A DNA stretch of 36,628 bases from contig DBXK01000048.1 of NCBI GenBank assembly GCA_002309375.1, positions 416 through 37,043 of the forward strand. Reading direction: 5' to 3'. Position 1 is the first letter of the stretch; the number at the start of each line of letters is the position of its first letter. Origin of the DNA: Christensenella sp. UBA1214. Its GTDB lineage: Bacteria > Bacillota > Clostridia > Christensenellales > CAG-138. Position numbers and translations under genes: made by a program. Below are positions 1-7,497 of this stretch, one piece after another. The notes below the pieces were generated by a model, which saw only the letters and a program-made list of their open reading frames with translations, was not told where the DNA came from and did no database searches.

Positions 1-309
1 ACCTTCGGCTTCAGCCGCGACGACGCAGGCAAGTTCCTGAAGGACTACTACGAGAAGAAGATCTTCGAGAGCGATCCCTTCGCCCGCGTTGACCAGATCG
101 GCGTCGGCAAGCTGATGAAGATGGCCGTTGAGCTCGGCAAACAGACCCGCCCGAACATCAAGCTCGGCATCTGCGGCGAGCATGGCGGCGACCCGTCCAG
201 CATCGACTTCTGCCACAGGATCGGCCTCAATTACGTTTCCTGCAGCCCGTTCCGCGTACCGATCGCAAGGCTCGCAGCAGCTCAAGCCGCGATCAATAAC
301 AGGAAATAA
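1..309 (+). CDS. ppdK: Pyruvate, phosphate dikinase, C-terminal end (partial)
   Basis: Open at the left edge; the last 102 codons are present and end at TAA 307-309. PPDK interconverts pyruvate, ATP and Pi with PEP, AMP and PPi in the cytoplasm, and in anaerobic Clostridia usually serves glycolysis. The visible part is the PEP/pyruvate-binding TIM-barrel end: GICGEHGGDPSSI is followed by GLNYVSCSPFRVPIARLA, which contains the catalytic cysteine of the family (SCSPFR), and the typical AAAQA tail. The family is about 870-880 aa, so most of the gene lies outside. A hairpin terminator follows within 30 nt, so it is probably the last gene of its transcript. Seen: motifs and stop. Known: family chemistry. 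Identification is secure. Confidence 0.95.
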   Translation, partial: TFGFSRDDAGKFLKDYYEKKIFESDPFARVDQIGVGKLMKMAVELGKQTRPNIKLGICGEHGGDPSSIDFCHRIGLNYVSCSPFRVPIARLAAAQAAINNRK

Positions 310-335
310 TTCCGGGTTATAATAAAAATCACAAT

Positions 336-362
336 GCCGCTTCCATCCGGGGGCGGCTTTGT
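336..362 (+). terminator. Rho-independent terminator of ppdK
   Basis: GCCGCTTCC (336-344) can pair with GGGGGCGGC (349-357) through GC pairs and two GU wobbles around an ATCC loop, followed by TTTGTTGT. The T-tract is imperfect but position and stem fit an end-of-gene terminator. Confidence 0.6.
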
Positions 363-428
363 TGTATAATGGATCAAACGGCCGTCCTCATACCCTGGGA
401 CGCCCCGATAATATATTTTAAAAAGGTA

Positions 429-459
429 TTGACCTTGCAGTTTACTGCAATGATATAAC
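429..459 (+). promoter_or_regulatory. MerR-type promoter with 19-bp spacer and operator dyad
   Basis: The -35 TTGACC (429-434) and -10 TATAAC (454-459) are 19 bp apart instead of 17. A perfect dyad TTGCAG-TTTA-CTGCAA (435-450) fills the spacer. Overlong spacers with a centred dyad are the hallmark of promoters that MerR-family activators untwist. The MerR gene starts 25 bp downstream, so autoregulation is the simplest inference. Confidence 0.8.
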
Positions 460-483
460 ACTCTTCGAAGGGAGGTCATTGAT

Positions 484-1344
484 ATGACGATCAAGCAATT
501 TTCGGCACTCTGCGGCTGCAATCCCCAGACGCTGCGCTATTACGACCACGTTGATCTGCTGAAGCCGGCAAAAGTGGATGAATGGTCGGGCTACCGTTTC
601 TATGACGAGGAGCAGGCGCTCACCTTTGTCAAGATCAAGAATCTTCAAAAGGCGGGTTTTTCGATCGAAGAGATCCGGGAACTGCTTGATAAGGACGATC
701 GCGTTATCTACGAAGCCTTCGAAGCGAAGATCGCGGAGGAGGAGCGCAGGCTGCGCGAAATCAAAGAGATCCAGCTGTCATATCAAACCGAATCTATGCA
801 GATGAAGAGCAAGATCGAAGAGATCAAGGAAAGCGTTCTCGGCGCGATGGAGCGCTATGACGCAGCCGCCGAATTCGGCGTCACCAATGAGGAATACCGC
901 GGCATTATCGGCAGGATCGATTCCGTGATGACCGCGAGCGAAAGCTGGATCGATACGAACGATCTCGGGCAGCTGGTCGATATGTTCAACGTGACCGCTT
1001 CATTCAAAACGGACGATATGACGGTTGCGGAAGCGGATGAAGAAGATGACGAAATGCCGGATCGCAGCGCAGTTCTGAACGATCCGAATTATTCCGTCGT
1101 TTATGAAAAGCACGGTTTTGAGCATGTGAAGGATTTTATCGGCGAATTCGCGCAGCTTGAGGAAGGCGCGGAGTATCTGCTTTATTTCCTGCGCACGGGG
1201 AGCAAGGCGGAGCGCATCCCGTTTATGAACGTGATGCTGAACGTGCTCCTTGACAAAAACCCCGGCAAAAAGCTCAATCTCAACTGCGACGTCGGCGCTT
1301 CCGACGACGGCCGGAATCACTTCTGGCTGCTGAAAAAGCGTTAA
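484..1344 (+). CDS. MerR family transcriptional regulator
   Basis: A 286-aa DNA-binding regulator. Residues 1-70 form the MerR winged helix: an HTH start (MTIKQFSALCGCNPQTLRYY), the conserved RYYD, GYRFYDEEQ in the wing, and AGFSIEEIRELL. A long charged helix at about 70-125 is the usual dimerisation coiled coil. The remaining ~160 residues, rich in Asp/Glu with an EEDDEMPD stretch near 180-185, would be the effector domain; I do not recognise its ligand class, and no metal-binding cysteine cluster is seen. The start is fixed by GGAGGT at 471-476, 7 nt before ATG 484. It stands alone between two terminators, behind a 19-bp-spacer promoter carrying its own dyad, so it is probably self-regulated; other targets are not evident here. 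Confidence 0.9.
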   Translation: MTIKQFSALCGCNPQTLRYYDHVDLLKPAKVDEWSGYRFYDEEQALTFVKIKNLQKAGFSIEEIRELLDKDDRVIYEAFEAKIAEEERRLREIKEIQLSYQTESMQMKSKIEEIKESVLGAMERYDAAAEFGVTNEEYRGIIGRIDSVMTASESWIDTNDLGQLVDMFNVTASFKTDDMTVAEADEEDDEMPDRSAVLNDPNYSVVYEKHGFEHVKDFIGEFAQLEEGAEYLLYFLRTGSKAERIPFMNVMLNVLLDKNPGKKLNLNCDVGASDDGRNHFWLLKKR

Positions 1345-1359
1345 ATCAGCGGCCCGGCG

Positions 1360-1394
1360 CAATGCCTCTTCCGAGCGGAGGGGCATTGTTTTTA
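1360..1394 (+). terminator. Terminator of the MerR gene
   Basis: CAATGCC (1360-1366) pairs with GGCATTG (1382-1388), followed by TTTTTT-A (1389-1395). Confidence 0.85.
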
Positions 1395-1414
1395 TTGCCG
1401 CGCAATGCTATAAT
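1386..1414 (+). promoter_or_regulatory. Promoter of the phosphotransferase gene
   Basis: TTGTTT (1386-1391), 17-bp spacer, TGC-TATAAT extended -10 (TATAAT 1409-1414). The -35 overlaps the T-tract of the preceding terminator. Confidence 0.65.
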
Positions 1415-1452
1415 TCCATAGGATCTCAATCAACGGAGCGGGAGTGGAAAAT

Positions 1453-2358
1453 ATGGAAGAAAAACCGAAACCGACGAAAAAGGAACTGCAGGCGATCCTT
1501 GCCCTGCTCGGGCGGCCCGGCGTTGGCGAAGAGCAGATCACCGCGTTTACGGCGGAGGAGGACGGTGCGGAATATTCCGTCTGGCTCGTCGATACCGGCG
1601 CGGAGAAATGCGTCCTCAAGCGCGTAAAGGAGCACGAGCTCGAGGCATACCGCTGCTTTTTCAGCGAAAAAAAGCCGTACGTTCCGGCATTTTTAGGCGC
1701 CTGCGAATTCGGCGGGGCGGAATACTTCCTGACCGAATACTTCCCCGGCGAGACCATGAGCCGCTGCACGCGCGAAAAGCTCATCAAAGCGCTCGACGCG
1801 CTGACCGCGATGCAGGATGAATTCTGGCAGCGCGAGGAGCTTTACGACGCCGTCGTTCCGCTCTCTCTGGCGCTCCGCGGCATTGAAAACCGCGGCAGGT
1901 ACCTCGGCTCTCCTAAGCTCGAAAAGGTCTATGCGGAATTCACGCGCATCTTCCGCGAAACGCCGCGCACGCTCTGCCACGACGACCTGCTTCCGTTCAA
2001 TCTGCTGATCGGGGAGGACCGCGCTGTGCTGATCGACTGGGAATACGGCGGCGTGCTGCCCTATCTTTCCGCCTTCGCGCGGCTGATCGCCCACGGGCGC
2101 GAGGCCGAGGATTACTATTTCCATATGACCCGCGCCGACCGCGATTTCGCGATCGAATACTATTACGAAAATCTTGTTAAAAAGCACGGCATCTCCTACG
2201 CGGATTACCGCCGCGCGCTCGATTATTTCATCTTTTACGAATACACCGAATGGATCATGCTCGGCAACCGCTATGACGCCCGCGATGACGAACGCTACGG
2301 GTATTATTTGAAGCTCGCGAACGACCTCGCGGACAGACTGCTTGCGGAACGGGATTAA
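1453..2358 (+). CDS. Aminoglycoside/choline phosphotransferase-like kinase (APH family)
   Basis: A soluble 301-aa protein of the APH/choline-kinase fold. It carries the catalytic loop HDDLLPFN (about 176-183, equivalent to HGDLHPGN, with the base at Asp178) and the metal-binding IDWE (about 194-197), followed by a helical lid. N-terminal strands WLVDTGAEKCVLKR supply the ATP-binding lysine. The substrate cannot be read from sequence: small-molecule kinases for amino sugars, choline or drugs share these motifs, and I do not claim antibiotic resistance. ATG 1453 is chosen because GGAG at 1441-1444 lies 8 nt upstream; an in-frame GTG at 1444 is a possible alternative, adding MEN. It is monocistronic, with its own promoter and terminator. 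Confidence 0.85.
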   Translation: MEEKPKPTKKELQAILALLGRPGVGEEQITAFTAEEDGAEYSVWLVDTGAEKCVLKRVKEHELEAYRCFFSEKKPYVPAFLGACEFGGAEYFLTEYFPGETMSRCTREKLIKALDALTAMQDEFWQREELYDAVVPLSLALRGIENRGRYLGSPKLEKVYAEFTRIFRETPRTLCHDDLLPFNLLIGEDRAVLIDWEYGGVLPYLSAFARLIAHGREAEDYYFHMTRADRDFAIEYYYENLVKKHGISYADYRRALDYFIFYEYTEWIMLGNRYDARDDERYGYYLKLANDLADRLLAERD

Positions 2359-2384
2359 TGCCGGCGTTTTCGCCGCAGATCGCA

Positions 2385-2411
2385 GGGGCGGACAAAGTCT
2401 GCTCCTTTTTT
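2385..2411 (+). terminator. Terminator of the phosphotransferase gene
   Basis: GGGGCGGAC (2385-2393) pairs with GTCTGCTCC (2397-2405), with two GU wobbles and an AAA loop, then TTTTTT. It reaches the 3' end of the convergent polymerase gene. Confidence 0.8.
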
Positions 2412-3672
2412 ATTTAAGCTGCCGCGGCGCGGGACCCTCCTCGAGCGCCTCGGCGGAGCTTTGCTGGGCGAATACGCGGCCGGTGAGGAGGCATTTTTTG
2501 CCGTATTTTTCGCGGATCTCGTCGATCGTGCGCTCGGCCGTGAGGCGCTTTTCCCTTTGCTCGTGGTCGGTGAAAAAATCGAGCTGCTGCGGCGCTGTTT
2601 CCGGAACGAGGCCCGTTGCGCGGACGCCGAGGCTGCGGATCGGGCGGAGAAAATCGTAATTTTCCATGAGAAGGCGGTGCGCGGCATTGCGCAGCTCCAG
2701 CGCGATCGAGCTCGGCCGAGGGAGCTTCAGCTGCCGCTCGAACGTGAAAAGCGCGTTATCGCGCACGCCGAGCACGACGACCGTCGCCATAAGGCCGCTC
2801 CGCCGCAGCCGCCGCGCGACGCTTTCGCTTATGGCCTGCAAAAGCGCGAGCGCTTCCCGCTCTGTATAAAGGTCGCAGGGCGAAGTGAAGCTGTTGCCGA
2901 TGCTCTTCACCGCCGCTTCGCTGCCCATCGGCACGACGGGGCCGCTGTCGAGGCCGTTCGCCGTCATCCGCAGCGCCGTGCCCCATTTGCCGAGCCAGGC
3001 CTTCACAAGCCTTTCATCCGTATGCGCAAGGTCGCCGATCGTGCGGATGCCGCGCAGATTCAGCTTTTCCTGCGTCATGCGGCCGACGAAGAGCAGATCC
3101 TCCACCGGCAGCCGCCAGACCTTATTCCTGAAATTCCCGGGCGTGATGACCGTCGTCGCGTCCGGTTTTTTCATATCCGAGCCGAGCTTCGCGAAGGTCT
3201 TGTTGAAGCTCACCCCGACCGACGCCGTCAGCCCGAGCTCTTTTTTGTATTTCCCGCGGATCTCGTCCGCGATCTCCCCCGCCGCCTCCGCCGTCGGCGC
3301 GTAGGGGCTGATATCGAGCCAGGCTTCGTCCATTCCGAACGGCTCCACGCGGTCGCTGTAGGTGAGCAGCAGCTTCCGGCTTTCCTCCGTCACGCGCTCG
3401 TATTTTTCGAAATGGCAGGGCACGAGCACGAGCTCCGGGCATTTCTCCTTCGCCTCCCAGATCGCCTCCGCCGTCTTCACGCCGAACGCCTTCGCCTTAT
3501 AATTCTTCGCGAGGATGATGCCGTGCCGCGCCTCCGCATCGCCGCAGACAGCGACCGGATACGGCGCGAGGGATGGATCGTCGCGGATCTCCACGCTCGC
3601 GTAAAAATTGTTGATGTCGACGTGCAGGATGCTTCGCCCCATCCTTTCGCCCGCCGCGCTCATGCCGCTCAT
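2410..3672 (-). CDS. dinB: Y-family DNA polymerase (Pol IV/UmuC-like translesion polymerase)
   Basis: A 420-aa error-prone polymerase that copies past damaged bases. Metal-binding motifs are present: HVDINNFYASVE (Asp19, with the Phe/Tyr steric-gate position at 23-24) and GMDEAWLDIS (Asp115, Glu116). SVGVSFNKTFAKLGSDMKKP marks the fingers/palm, LPVEDLLFVG the thumb HhH region, and KSIGNSFTSPCDL the little finger. QLDFF (about 363-367) is a consensus beta-clamp-binding peptide. The length fits the Firmicute YqjW/UvrX branch, so dinB is used in a broad sense. The start is uncertain: AAGGAGG lies 13 nt before the first ATG (3672), and ATGs at residues 4 and 11 are alternatives. It is divergent from an HTH-S24 repressor, which suggests damage-inducible control. 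Confidence 0.92.
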   Translation of the reverse strand: MSGMSAAGERMGRSILHVDINNFYASVEIRDDPSLAPYPVAVCGDAEARHGIILAKNYKAKAFGVKTAEAIWEAKEKCPELVLVPCHFEKYERVTEESRKLLLTYSDRVEPFGMDEAWLDISPYAPTAEAAGEIADEIRGKYKKELGLTASVGVSFNKTFAKLGSDMKKPDATTVITPGNFRNKVWRLPVEDLLFVGRMTQEKLNLRGIRTIGDLAHTDERLVKAWLGKWGTALRMTANGLDSGPVVPMGSEAAVKSIGNSFTSPCDLYTEREALALLQAISESVARRLRRSGLMATVVVLGVRDNALFTFERQLKLPRPSSIALELRNAAHRLLMENYDFLRPIRSLGVRATGLVPETAPQQLDFFTDHEQREKRLTAERTIDEIREKYGKKCLLTGRVFAQQSSAEALEEGPAPRQLK

Positions 3673-3722
3673 CGCCGCCGTTTTCCCTCCTTTCGTATTT
3701 CTCCTGTTTGTTGATTTATTTG

Positions 3723-3751
3723 ATTATAGCACTCCTTTTAAGAGATGTAAA
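3723..3751 (-). promoter_or_regulatory. Promoter of the Y-family polymerase gene
   Basis: On the minus strand TTTACA (complement of 3746-3751), a 17-bp spacer, and TGC-TATAAT (complement of 3723-3728, extended -10). Confidence 0.85.
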
Positions 3752-3769
3752 GAATTATTTTCTCTTTTT

Positions 3770-3805
3770 CGGAGATTTATTTCAAAAATATGCTTGCAAT
3801 CTCCG
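3770..3805. promoter_or_regulatory. Candidate operator between the polymerase and S24-repressor genes
   Basis: CGGAGATT (3770-3777) and AATCTCCG (3798-3805) are perfect 8-bp inverted arms, 28 bp centre to centre. The right arm overlaps the -35 of the repressor promoter; the left lies about 20 bp upstream of the polymerase -35. A dimeric autocleavable repressor acting on both promoters is the obvious candidate ligand (inference). Confidence 0.55.
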
Positions 3806-3822
3806 TAAGGATGCTGTATAAT
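3794..3822 (+). promoter_or_regulatory. Promoter of the HTH-S24 repressor gene
   Basis: TTGCAA (3794-3799), 17-bp spacer, TATAAT (3817-3822). Transcription would start near 3829, which rules out the upstream in-frame ATG at 3821 as the start codon. Confidence 0.85.
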
Positions 3823-3868
3823 GGAAGCGAAAGAAAAAGCGGCGTTTTGCCGCAGCGGAGGTGTTATT

Positions 3869-4645
3869 ATGATTCGGGATCTTAATCAGGAGATCAAAAA
3901 GCGCAAGGGGCGCAAGAGCAGCGCGGAAGGCGCGGATGCTTCCTTCGGCGCAAGGCTTGCGGAGCTTCGGAAGGAAAAGCATCTTTCCCAGCAGCAGGTC
4001 GCGGACGAGGTGAGCCGCGAATGCGCGCTGCTGCTCGGGCGTGAGCCGATCACGAACCGCGCCGTCAGCAAATGGGAGCAGGGCGCGAGCCTGCCGGACG
4101 CGCAGCAGTTCATCTGCCTCTGCCGCCTCTACGGCGTTACGGACGTGCAGTTCGCCTTCCGCGGAACGCCGTCCGCCGCCGACCCGATGCTCGGGCTCAA
4201 CAAGCTCGGCCGTGAACGCGCGGCGGAATACATCGGCATGCTCTCCGAAAGCCCCTATTTTTCCCTCCGCGCAAGGCCGAAGAAGAGCTTCCGCCAGCTC
4301 CCGCTCTACGACCTTCCCGCTTCCGCCGGTACGGGCGTTTTCCTCGACGGGGATTCCTATACCCTTATCGACGCGGACGAGAATGTTCCGGAGAGCGCGA
4401 CACTCGCCGTGCGCATCAGCGGCGATTCGATGACGCCCCTTTTCGCGGACGGGCAGACGGTTTTCGTCCGTCAGCAGCAGGAGCTTGAGAGCGGCGACAT
4501 CGGCGTTTTCGTGCTGAACGGCGAAGCCTACTGCAAGAAGTTCGATCCGGAAAACGGCCGTCTTCTCTCCCTCAACCCGAAGTATTCCCCGATCGAGCTC
4601 GACGATTATTCCGAGCTGCGCATCGTCGGCAAGGTCGTTGGCTGA
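3869..4645 (+). CDS. XRE-type HTH repressor with S24 (LexA-like) self-cleavage domain
   Basis: A 258-aa cytoplasmic repressor. HTH at about 25-95: FGARLAELRKEKHLSQQQVADEVS then NRAVSKWEQGASLPD. The C-terminal S24 domain has an Ala-Gly cleavage site (PASAGTG, Ala153-Gly154), the nucleophile Ser187 in ISGDSM, and the general-base Lys at 223/224 in YCKKF. In this family RecA filaments on damaged DNA trigger autocleavage and derepression. ATG 3869 is chosen because GGAGGT (3857-3862) is 6 nt upstream and the promoter start site lies after the alternative ATG. It is divergent from a Y-family polymerase with an 8-bp inverted repeat between, like the HdiR-umuC type of SOS module in Lactococcus (established precedent). 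It probably represses itself and the polymerase; a wider regulon is possible. Confidence 0.92.
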   Translation: MIRDLNQEIKKRKGRKSSAEGADASFGARLAELRKEKHLSQQQVADEVSRECALLLGREPITNRAVSKWEQGASLPDAQQFICLCRLYGVTDVQFAFRGTPSAADPMLGLNKLGRERAAEYIGMLSESPYFSLRARPKKSFRQLPLYDLPASAGTGVFLDGDSYTLIDADENVPESATLAVRISGDSMTPLFADGQTVFVRQQQELESGDIGVFVLNGEAYCKKFDPENGRLLSLNPKYSPIELDDYSELRIVGKVVG

Positions 4646-4658
4646 GTTTTTCCTGCCT

Positions 4659-4683
4659 CCCCGCGGCTCGCGGGGCAAATTTC
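4659..4683 (+). terminator. Weak terminator after the S24 repressor
   Basis: CCCCGCG (4659-4665) / CGCGGGG (4669-4675) hairpin with GCT loop, followed only by CAAATTTC. Confidence 0.45.
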
Positions 4684-4861
4684 GCCTTTCATTCGCATTT
4701 CCGCGCCGGAAAACCCGTTTCCCCTGCTTCCGGCGCTTTCAATCGGACCCAAAATATATTTTTATTCGGACCGTGCATTTCGCTGACTGCGGACATTATT
4801 ATACGGAGGCCATCTCCGCATCATGCCGCGCCGTGCGCCGAACGGCCCGAAAGGAGCACAA

Positions 4862-6202
4862 ATGAAACGAACAGCTGCATTGATCCTCGCGATCCTTTTC
4901 CTTCTCCCCTGCCTCTGCTGCGGGAAGGCGCCTTCCGGCGGGCAGGAGCCGGAGCAGGCAACGGAAGCGGCTGTTACGCCGAAGCCCTATGCGCCTGGAA
5001 TGACCTATCACGAGGTCTATGACCCCGAAATCGATTTCGACAACCGATTCGGGCGAGGTTATCCCGGCTTTGCGGAAACGGAAGACGCCTATTACGTCAT
5101 ATTCAGCGGCCATACCGATGAAACCGGGTTTTCATCGGGTAATTATCTTTACTTCTCCGATAAAGCGACCGGCGAATACGGCTTGCTTTGCGGAAAGCCG
5201 GAATGCACTCATAATGACAGCTCCTGCAATGCGCTGATCATGGGCCGTGCCGGAACTCTGAGCTGCGCCGGAGGAAGGCTGTTTTATATTGTTGAAAACG
5301 ATGCGAAAAACCGTCCTGCGGGGATCGGCAGTGCAAGCTGTTTCAGCATCGCACTTGACGGCACCGACCGCCGGCGCGAATTCGAAATGCCCTGCGAATG
5401 GGAGAACACCCCTCAATTCTTTTATTGCCACCGCGGGAAATTCTACGGATGCGGTTTTTCGAATATCATCACCGACGGCGAGGTCGGCTTCCATCTGAGC
5501 GTAACAGCCTGGGATCCGGAGACCGACGGATATACGGTGATCTGCAGCAGGGACGACTGCGCGCCTTCATATTGCCCGAAGACGTTCTTTTTCGGGAAAT
5601 ATCTGTATTTTTGCTTCGATTCCCGTACCGGCTTCGAGATGTTCGCCGGCAAAAAGACGACGCTCGAGGTCTGGCGCTGGGATACGGAAGCGGAGGTGCT
5701 CGAGCCCGTCTATATCGCCGAGCCCGGAACGAGCTCCGGCTCAGTGTTCAATCTTTGGGTCGAATCGGAGGACCGGGTCTATGCCGCGCCGAATATTCCC
5801 GATCCGGACGGACCTTATGCCGTCTTTATGATCGGCGGAGGCGAGCTCTCCGAGGCCTGCCGTTTCGAGGGGAGCGGCGGCGGCATAAGCATTTTGGACG
5901 GCGTTTTTCAGCGCCACTATATCCATAACGAAGAGCAGACCCTCGAGGTCGAGCTCATTGACTTCGACGGCAGCCCGATCTATTGGGGCCGGCTCGACAT
6001 GAGCTTTATCGGAGAAGCCGTCCCCGGCGCCGTGTTCACCTCCTTCCACACTGCCTTCGGCGGCAGGGATGCGGTCTATTATGCGCTCACAGCCGATACG
6101 GAAGACGGGACAGAATTCGAATTCATCGTCAAATACGAATTCGGAGGGCCCGGTGAGGAACCGGTCCGCACGCTGATCTGCGTCGACTCGTACGATCTTT
6201 AA
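4862..6202 (+). CDS. Cell-surface lipoprotein with propeller-like repeats
   Basis: Exported protein of 446 aa with a hydrophobic signal peptide ending in a cysteine-rich LPCLCCGK, so lipidation at Cys19/20 is likely though the lipobox is atypical. The mature part repeats short beta motifs of the type G-x-LYF-S/C (NYLYFSDKATGE, GRLFYIVEN, GKFYGCGF, KYLYFCFDSRTG), as in beta-propeller lipoproteins (DUF5050/TolB-like) common in gut Clostridia. CGKPECTHNDSSCNA at about 105-120 is a conserved cysteine motif I have seen in such clostridial lipoproteins. No enzyme motif is seen. ATG 4862 follows AAAGGAG by 5-6 nt; the upstream ATG 4823 would spoil the signal peptide. A TATTAT box at 4797-4802 could be the -10, but its -35 is poor. 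Function unknown; a surface binding or sensing role is inference. Confidence 0.75.
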   Translation: MKRTAALILAILFLLPCLCCGKAPSGGQEPEQATEAAVTPKPYAPGMTYHEVYDPEIDFDNRFGRGYPGFAETEDAYYVIFSGHTDETGFSSGNYLYFSDKATGEYGLLCGKPECTHNDSSCNALIMGRAGTLSCAGGRLFYIVENDAKNRPAGIGSASCFSIALDGTDRRREFEMPCEWENTPQFFYCHRGKFYGCGFSNIITDGEVGFHLSVTAWDPETDGYTVICSRDDCAPSYCPKTFFFGKYLYFCFDSRTGFEMFAGKKTTLEVWRWDTEAEVLEPVYIAEPGTSSGSVFNLWVESEDRVYAAPNIPDPDGPYAVFMIGGGELSEACRFEGSGGGISILDGVFQRHYIHNEEQTLEVELIDFDGSPIYWGRLDMSFIGEAVPGAVFTSFHTAFGGRDAVYYALTADTEDGTEFEFIVKYEFGGPGEEPVRTLICVDSYDL

Positions 6203-6227
6203 AACGGGTTCCGATCACCGGAATCGC

Positions 6228-6255
6228 AAAAAGGACTGCCGAAGCAGTCCTTTTT
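6228..6255. terminator. Bidirectional terminator between lipoprotein and RHH genes
   Basis: AAAAAGGACTGC (6228-6239), loop CGAA, GCAGTCCTTTTT (6244-6255): a near-perfect 12-bp stem with A/T tracts on both sides, so it can serve both convergent genes. An almost identical hairpin recurs at 7498-7526. Confidence 0.92.
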
Positions 6256-6284
6256 ATTTCATCCATCCCAGAATTCGTTGGCAA

Positions 6285-6446
6285 TTAACGGTCGGGTGAC
6301 TCTTCTTCCATTTTTGTGATAAACGCCTTTAGTGCGATATTTATAAATTGAGACAACGAACGATCGTCTGCTTCGGCTGCGCATCTTGCCTTTTCCAAAA
6401 GATCGCTGTCAATCGTTATACTTATTTTTTCTTTCAAAGGTTTCAT
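6285..6446 (-). CDS. Small ribbon-helix-helix DNA-binding protein (53 aa)
   Basis: A 53-codon minus-strand gene starting at ATG 6446-6444 and ending TAA at 6287-6285; the product reads MKPLKEKISITIDSDLLEKA, then RCAAEADDRSLSQFINIALK, then AFITKMEEESPDR. A basic beta strand (KEKISITID), helix A (DLLEKARCAAEADDR), a turn with SLSQFIN and a second helix are the CopG/Arc ribbon-helix-helix pattern. GAGGAGA sits 6-7 nt upstream of the start. Such proteins repress promoters as dimers or act as antitoxins; no toxin gene is adjacent. It is divergent from the lipoprotein at 6618, whose consensus promoter lies in the shared intergenic region, so control of that promoter is a reasonable inference. Codon use is AT-richer than in neighbouring genes. 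Confidence 0.8.
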   Translation of the reverse strand: MKPLKEKISITIDSDLLEKARCAAEADDRSLSQFINIALKAFITKMEEESPDR

Positions 6447-6500
6447 ACTCTCTCCTCATAATCATTTTTTCTTATTATATTTATGTATTGTAATTTTGTC

Positions 6501-6529
6501 TTGACAAGTAGTATAAAGTAGGATATAAT
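6501..6529 (+). promoter_or_regulatory. Consensus sigma-A promoter of the 6618 lipoprotein
   Basis: TTGACA (6501-6506), 17-bp spacer, TATAAT (6524-6529): a perfect match to consensus. A promoter this strong usually needs a repressor; the divergent RHH protein is a candidate. Confidence 0.93.
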
Positions 6530-6617
6530 GCGATAAACCTCGTTGTTTCGCCCCTTCAATTCAGCAGAAGAACAAAACAACTAAGTTTAAACTCAAGTGT
6601 AAAGGAGAGTACGTAAA

Positions 6618-7457
6618 ATGAAAAAAGTATTAACTGCCTTCATGGTTCTCGCCATGCTGTTTGCCGCATTCGGATGCAGCAAAGGCGATCCTGTCAGCTC
6701 AACAGCAAAATCCAAACCGGTAGCGGATGCAGAAGCCGCAATTGCGGCCATAGGAGAAGTTTCGCTTGACAGTAAGGAATTGATCGAGCAGGCAGAGAAG
6801 CTCTACAATATTTTGACCGACAGTGAGAAAAGCAATGTCGAGAATCGTTTGGCTTTAGTCGAAGCGCGCGAAGAATATGACCGTCTCAAGCAGGAAGCCG
6901 ATGACGAATCAGCTCAGGCAATCAAAGAAACAGTCTATAACAACGCTAAAGAAGCTTATGAAAAGATAAATGAAGCAGCCGATGTTTGCATCAACGGTAT
7001 GGACGATATCTATGGCGCCTGGAAATTCGGTATCTATGACGCTGACGATTACTCAAGCCTCGATATAATTCTGCTCATGATGTCAATGGATACCCCGAAT
7101 CTCAGCAGCAGCGATCTTGAAGCAGCTTGCAACCAGCTCGGTTTTAGTGCCAGTTATTTGAAATCCGATTTCAGCTATTGCGTTGCCGTTGCTCAAAAAG
7201 CCATCGAGCAGAAGCAATTGTACGCAAAAGCTGAAAACGCGCTCTCATCCGCTTTTCAGCTTCTCCAAGAGTTGACGGATGAATATGAAGATTTCACTTA
7301 TTATCCTAAGCTTAAAGAATACTATTCAAAGGTCAGCTCATATTTTGACTTTTTCCAGAATCCGACCGGATCGTTTAAACAGCTGGCCGATACAATAAAT
7401 GATTACGAAAACTCAATTCGCACACTTAAGAGCGATGTTGGTTTCCTTTTTAAGTAA
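6618..7457 (+). CDS. Helical surface lipoprotein of unknown function
   Basis: Protein of 279 aa with a signal peptide and clear lipobox (FAAFGC, Cys20), hence membrane-anchored on the outside. Residues about 37-100 (AEAAIAAIGEVSLDSKELIEQAEKLYNILTDSEKSNVENRLALVEAREEYDRLK pattern, read in pieces) match a small helical unit often repeated in Gram-positive surface proteins (AI-x-AIG-x-V-x-LDS ... YD-x-L). The rest is alpha-helical and acidic with no enzyme motif. GGAGAG lies 11 nt before ATG 6618, and transcription starts about 80 nt upstream from a perfect promoter. Base composition is AT-richer than the region, which hints at transfer. It is divergent from the RHH regulator. Function not recognised. 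Confidence 0.8.
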   Translation: MKKVLTAFMVLAMLFAAFGCSKGDPVSSTAKSKPVADAEAAIAAIGEVSLDSKELIEQAEKLYNILTDSEKSNVENRLALVEAREEYDRLKQEADDESAQAIKETVYNNAKEAYEKINEAADVCINGMDDIYGAWKFGIYDADDYSSLDIILLMMSMDTPNLSSSDLEAACNQLGFSASYLKSDFSYCVAVAQKAIEQKQLYAKAENALSSAFQLLQELTDEYEDFTYYPKLKEYYSKVSSYFDFFQNPTGSFKQLADTINDYENSIRTLKSDVGFLFK

Positions 7458-7497
7458 CCCTGTTTTAGTCATAGTTCGTTCTCTTGAATCACTAAAT

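Noticed and set aside
1453..2358. Antibiotic resistance by aminoglycoside phosphorylation
   Set aside because: The APH fold is shared by many metabolic kinases; nothing in the sequence or context points to a drug substrate.
2461..3714. 417-aa rightward frame antisense to the Y-family polymerase
   Set aside because: Antisense shadow; the minus strand encodes a full polymerase with catalytic motifs and a strong promoter.
3821..3868. Upstream start (16 extra residues) for the S24 repressor
   Set aside because: The ATG overlaps the -10 box and lies before the expected transcription start; the ATG at 3869 has a good GGAGGT site.
6285..7457. Toxin-antitoxin pair (RHH protein with the lipoprotein)
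   Set aside because: The genes are divergent rather than an overlapping operon, and the partner has a signal peptide and lipobox, unlike known toxins.
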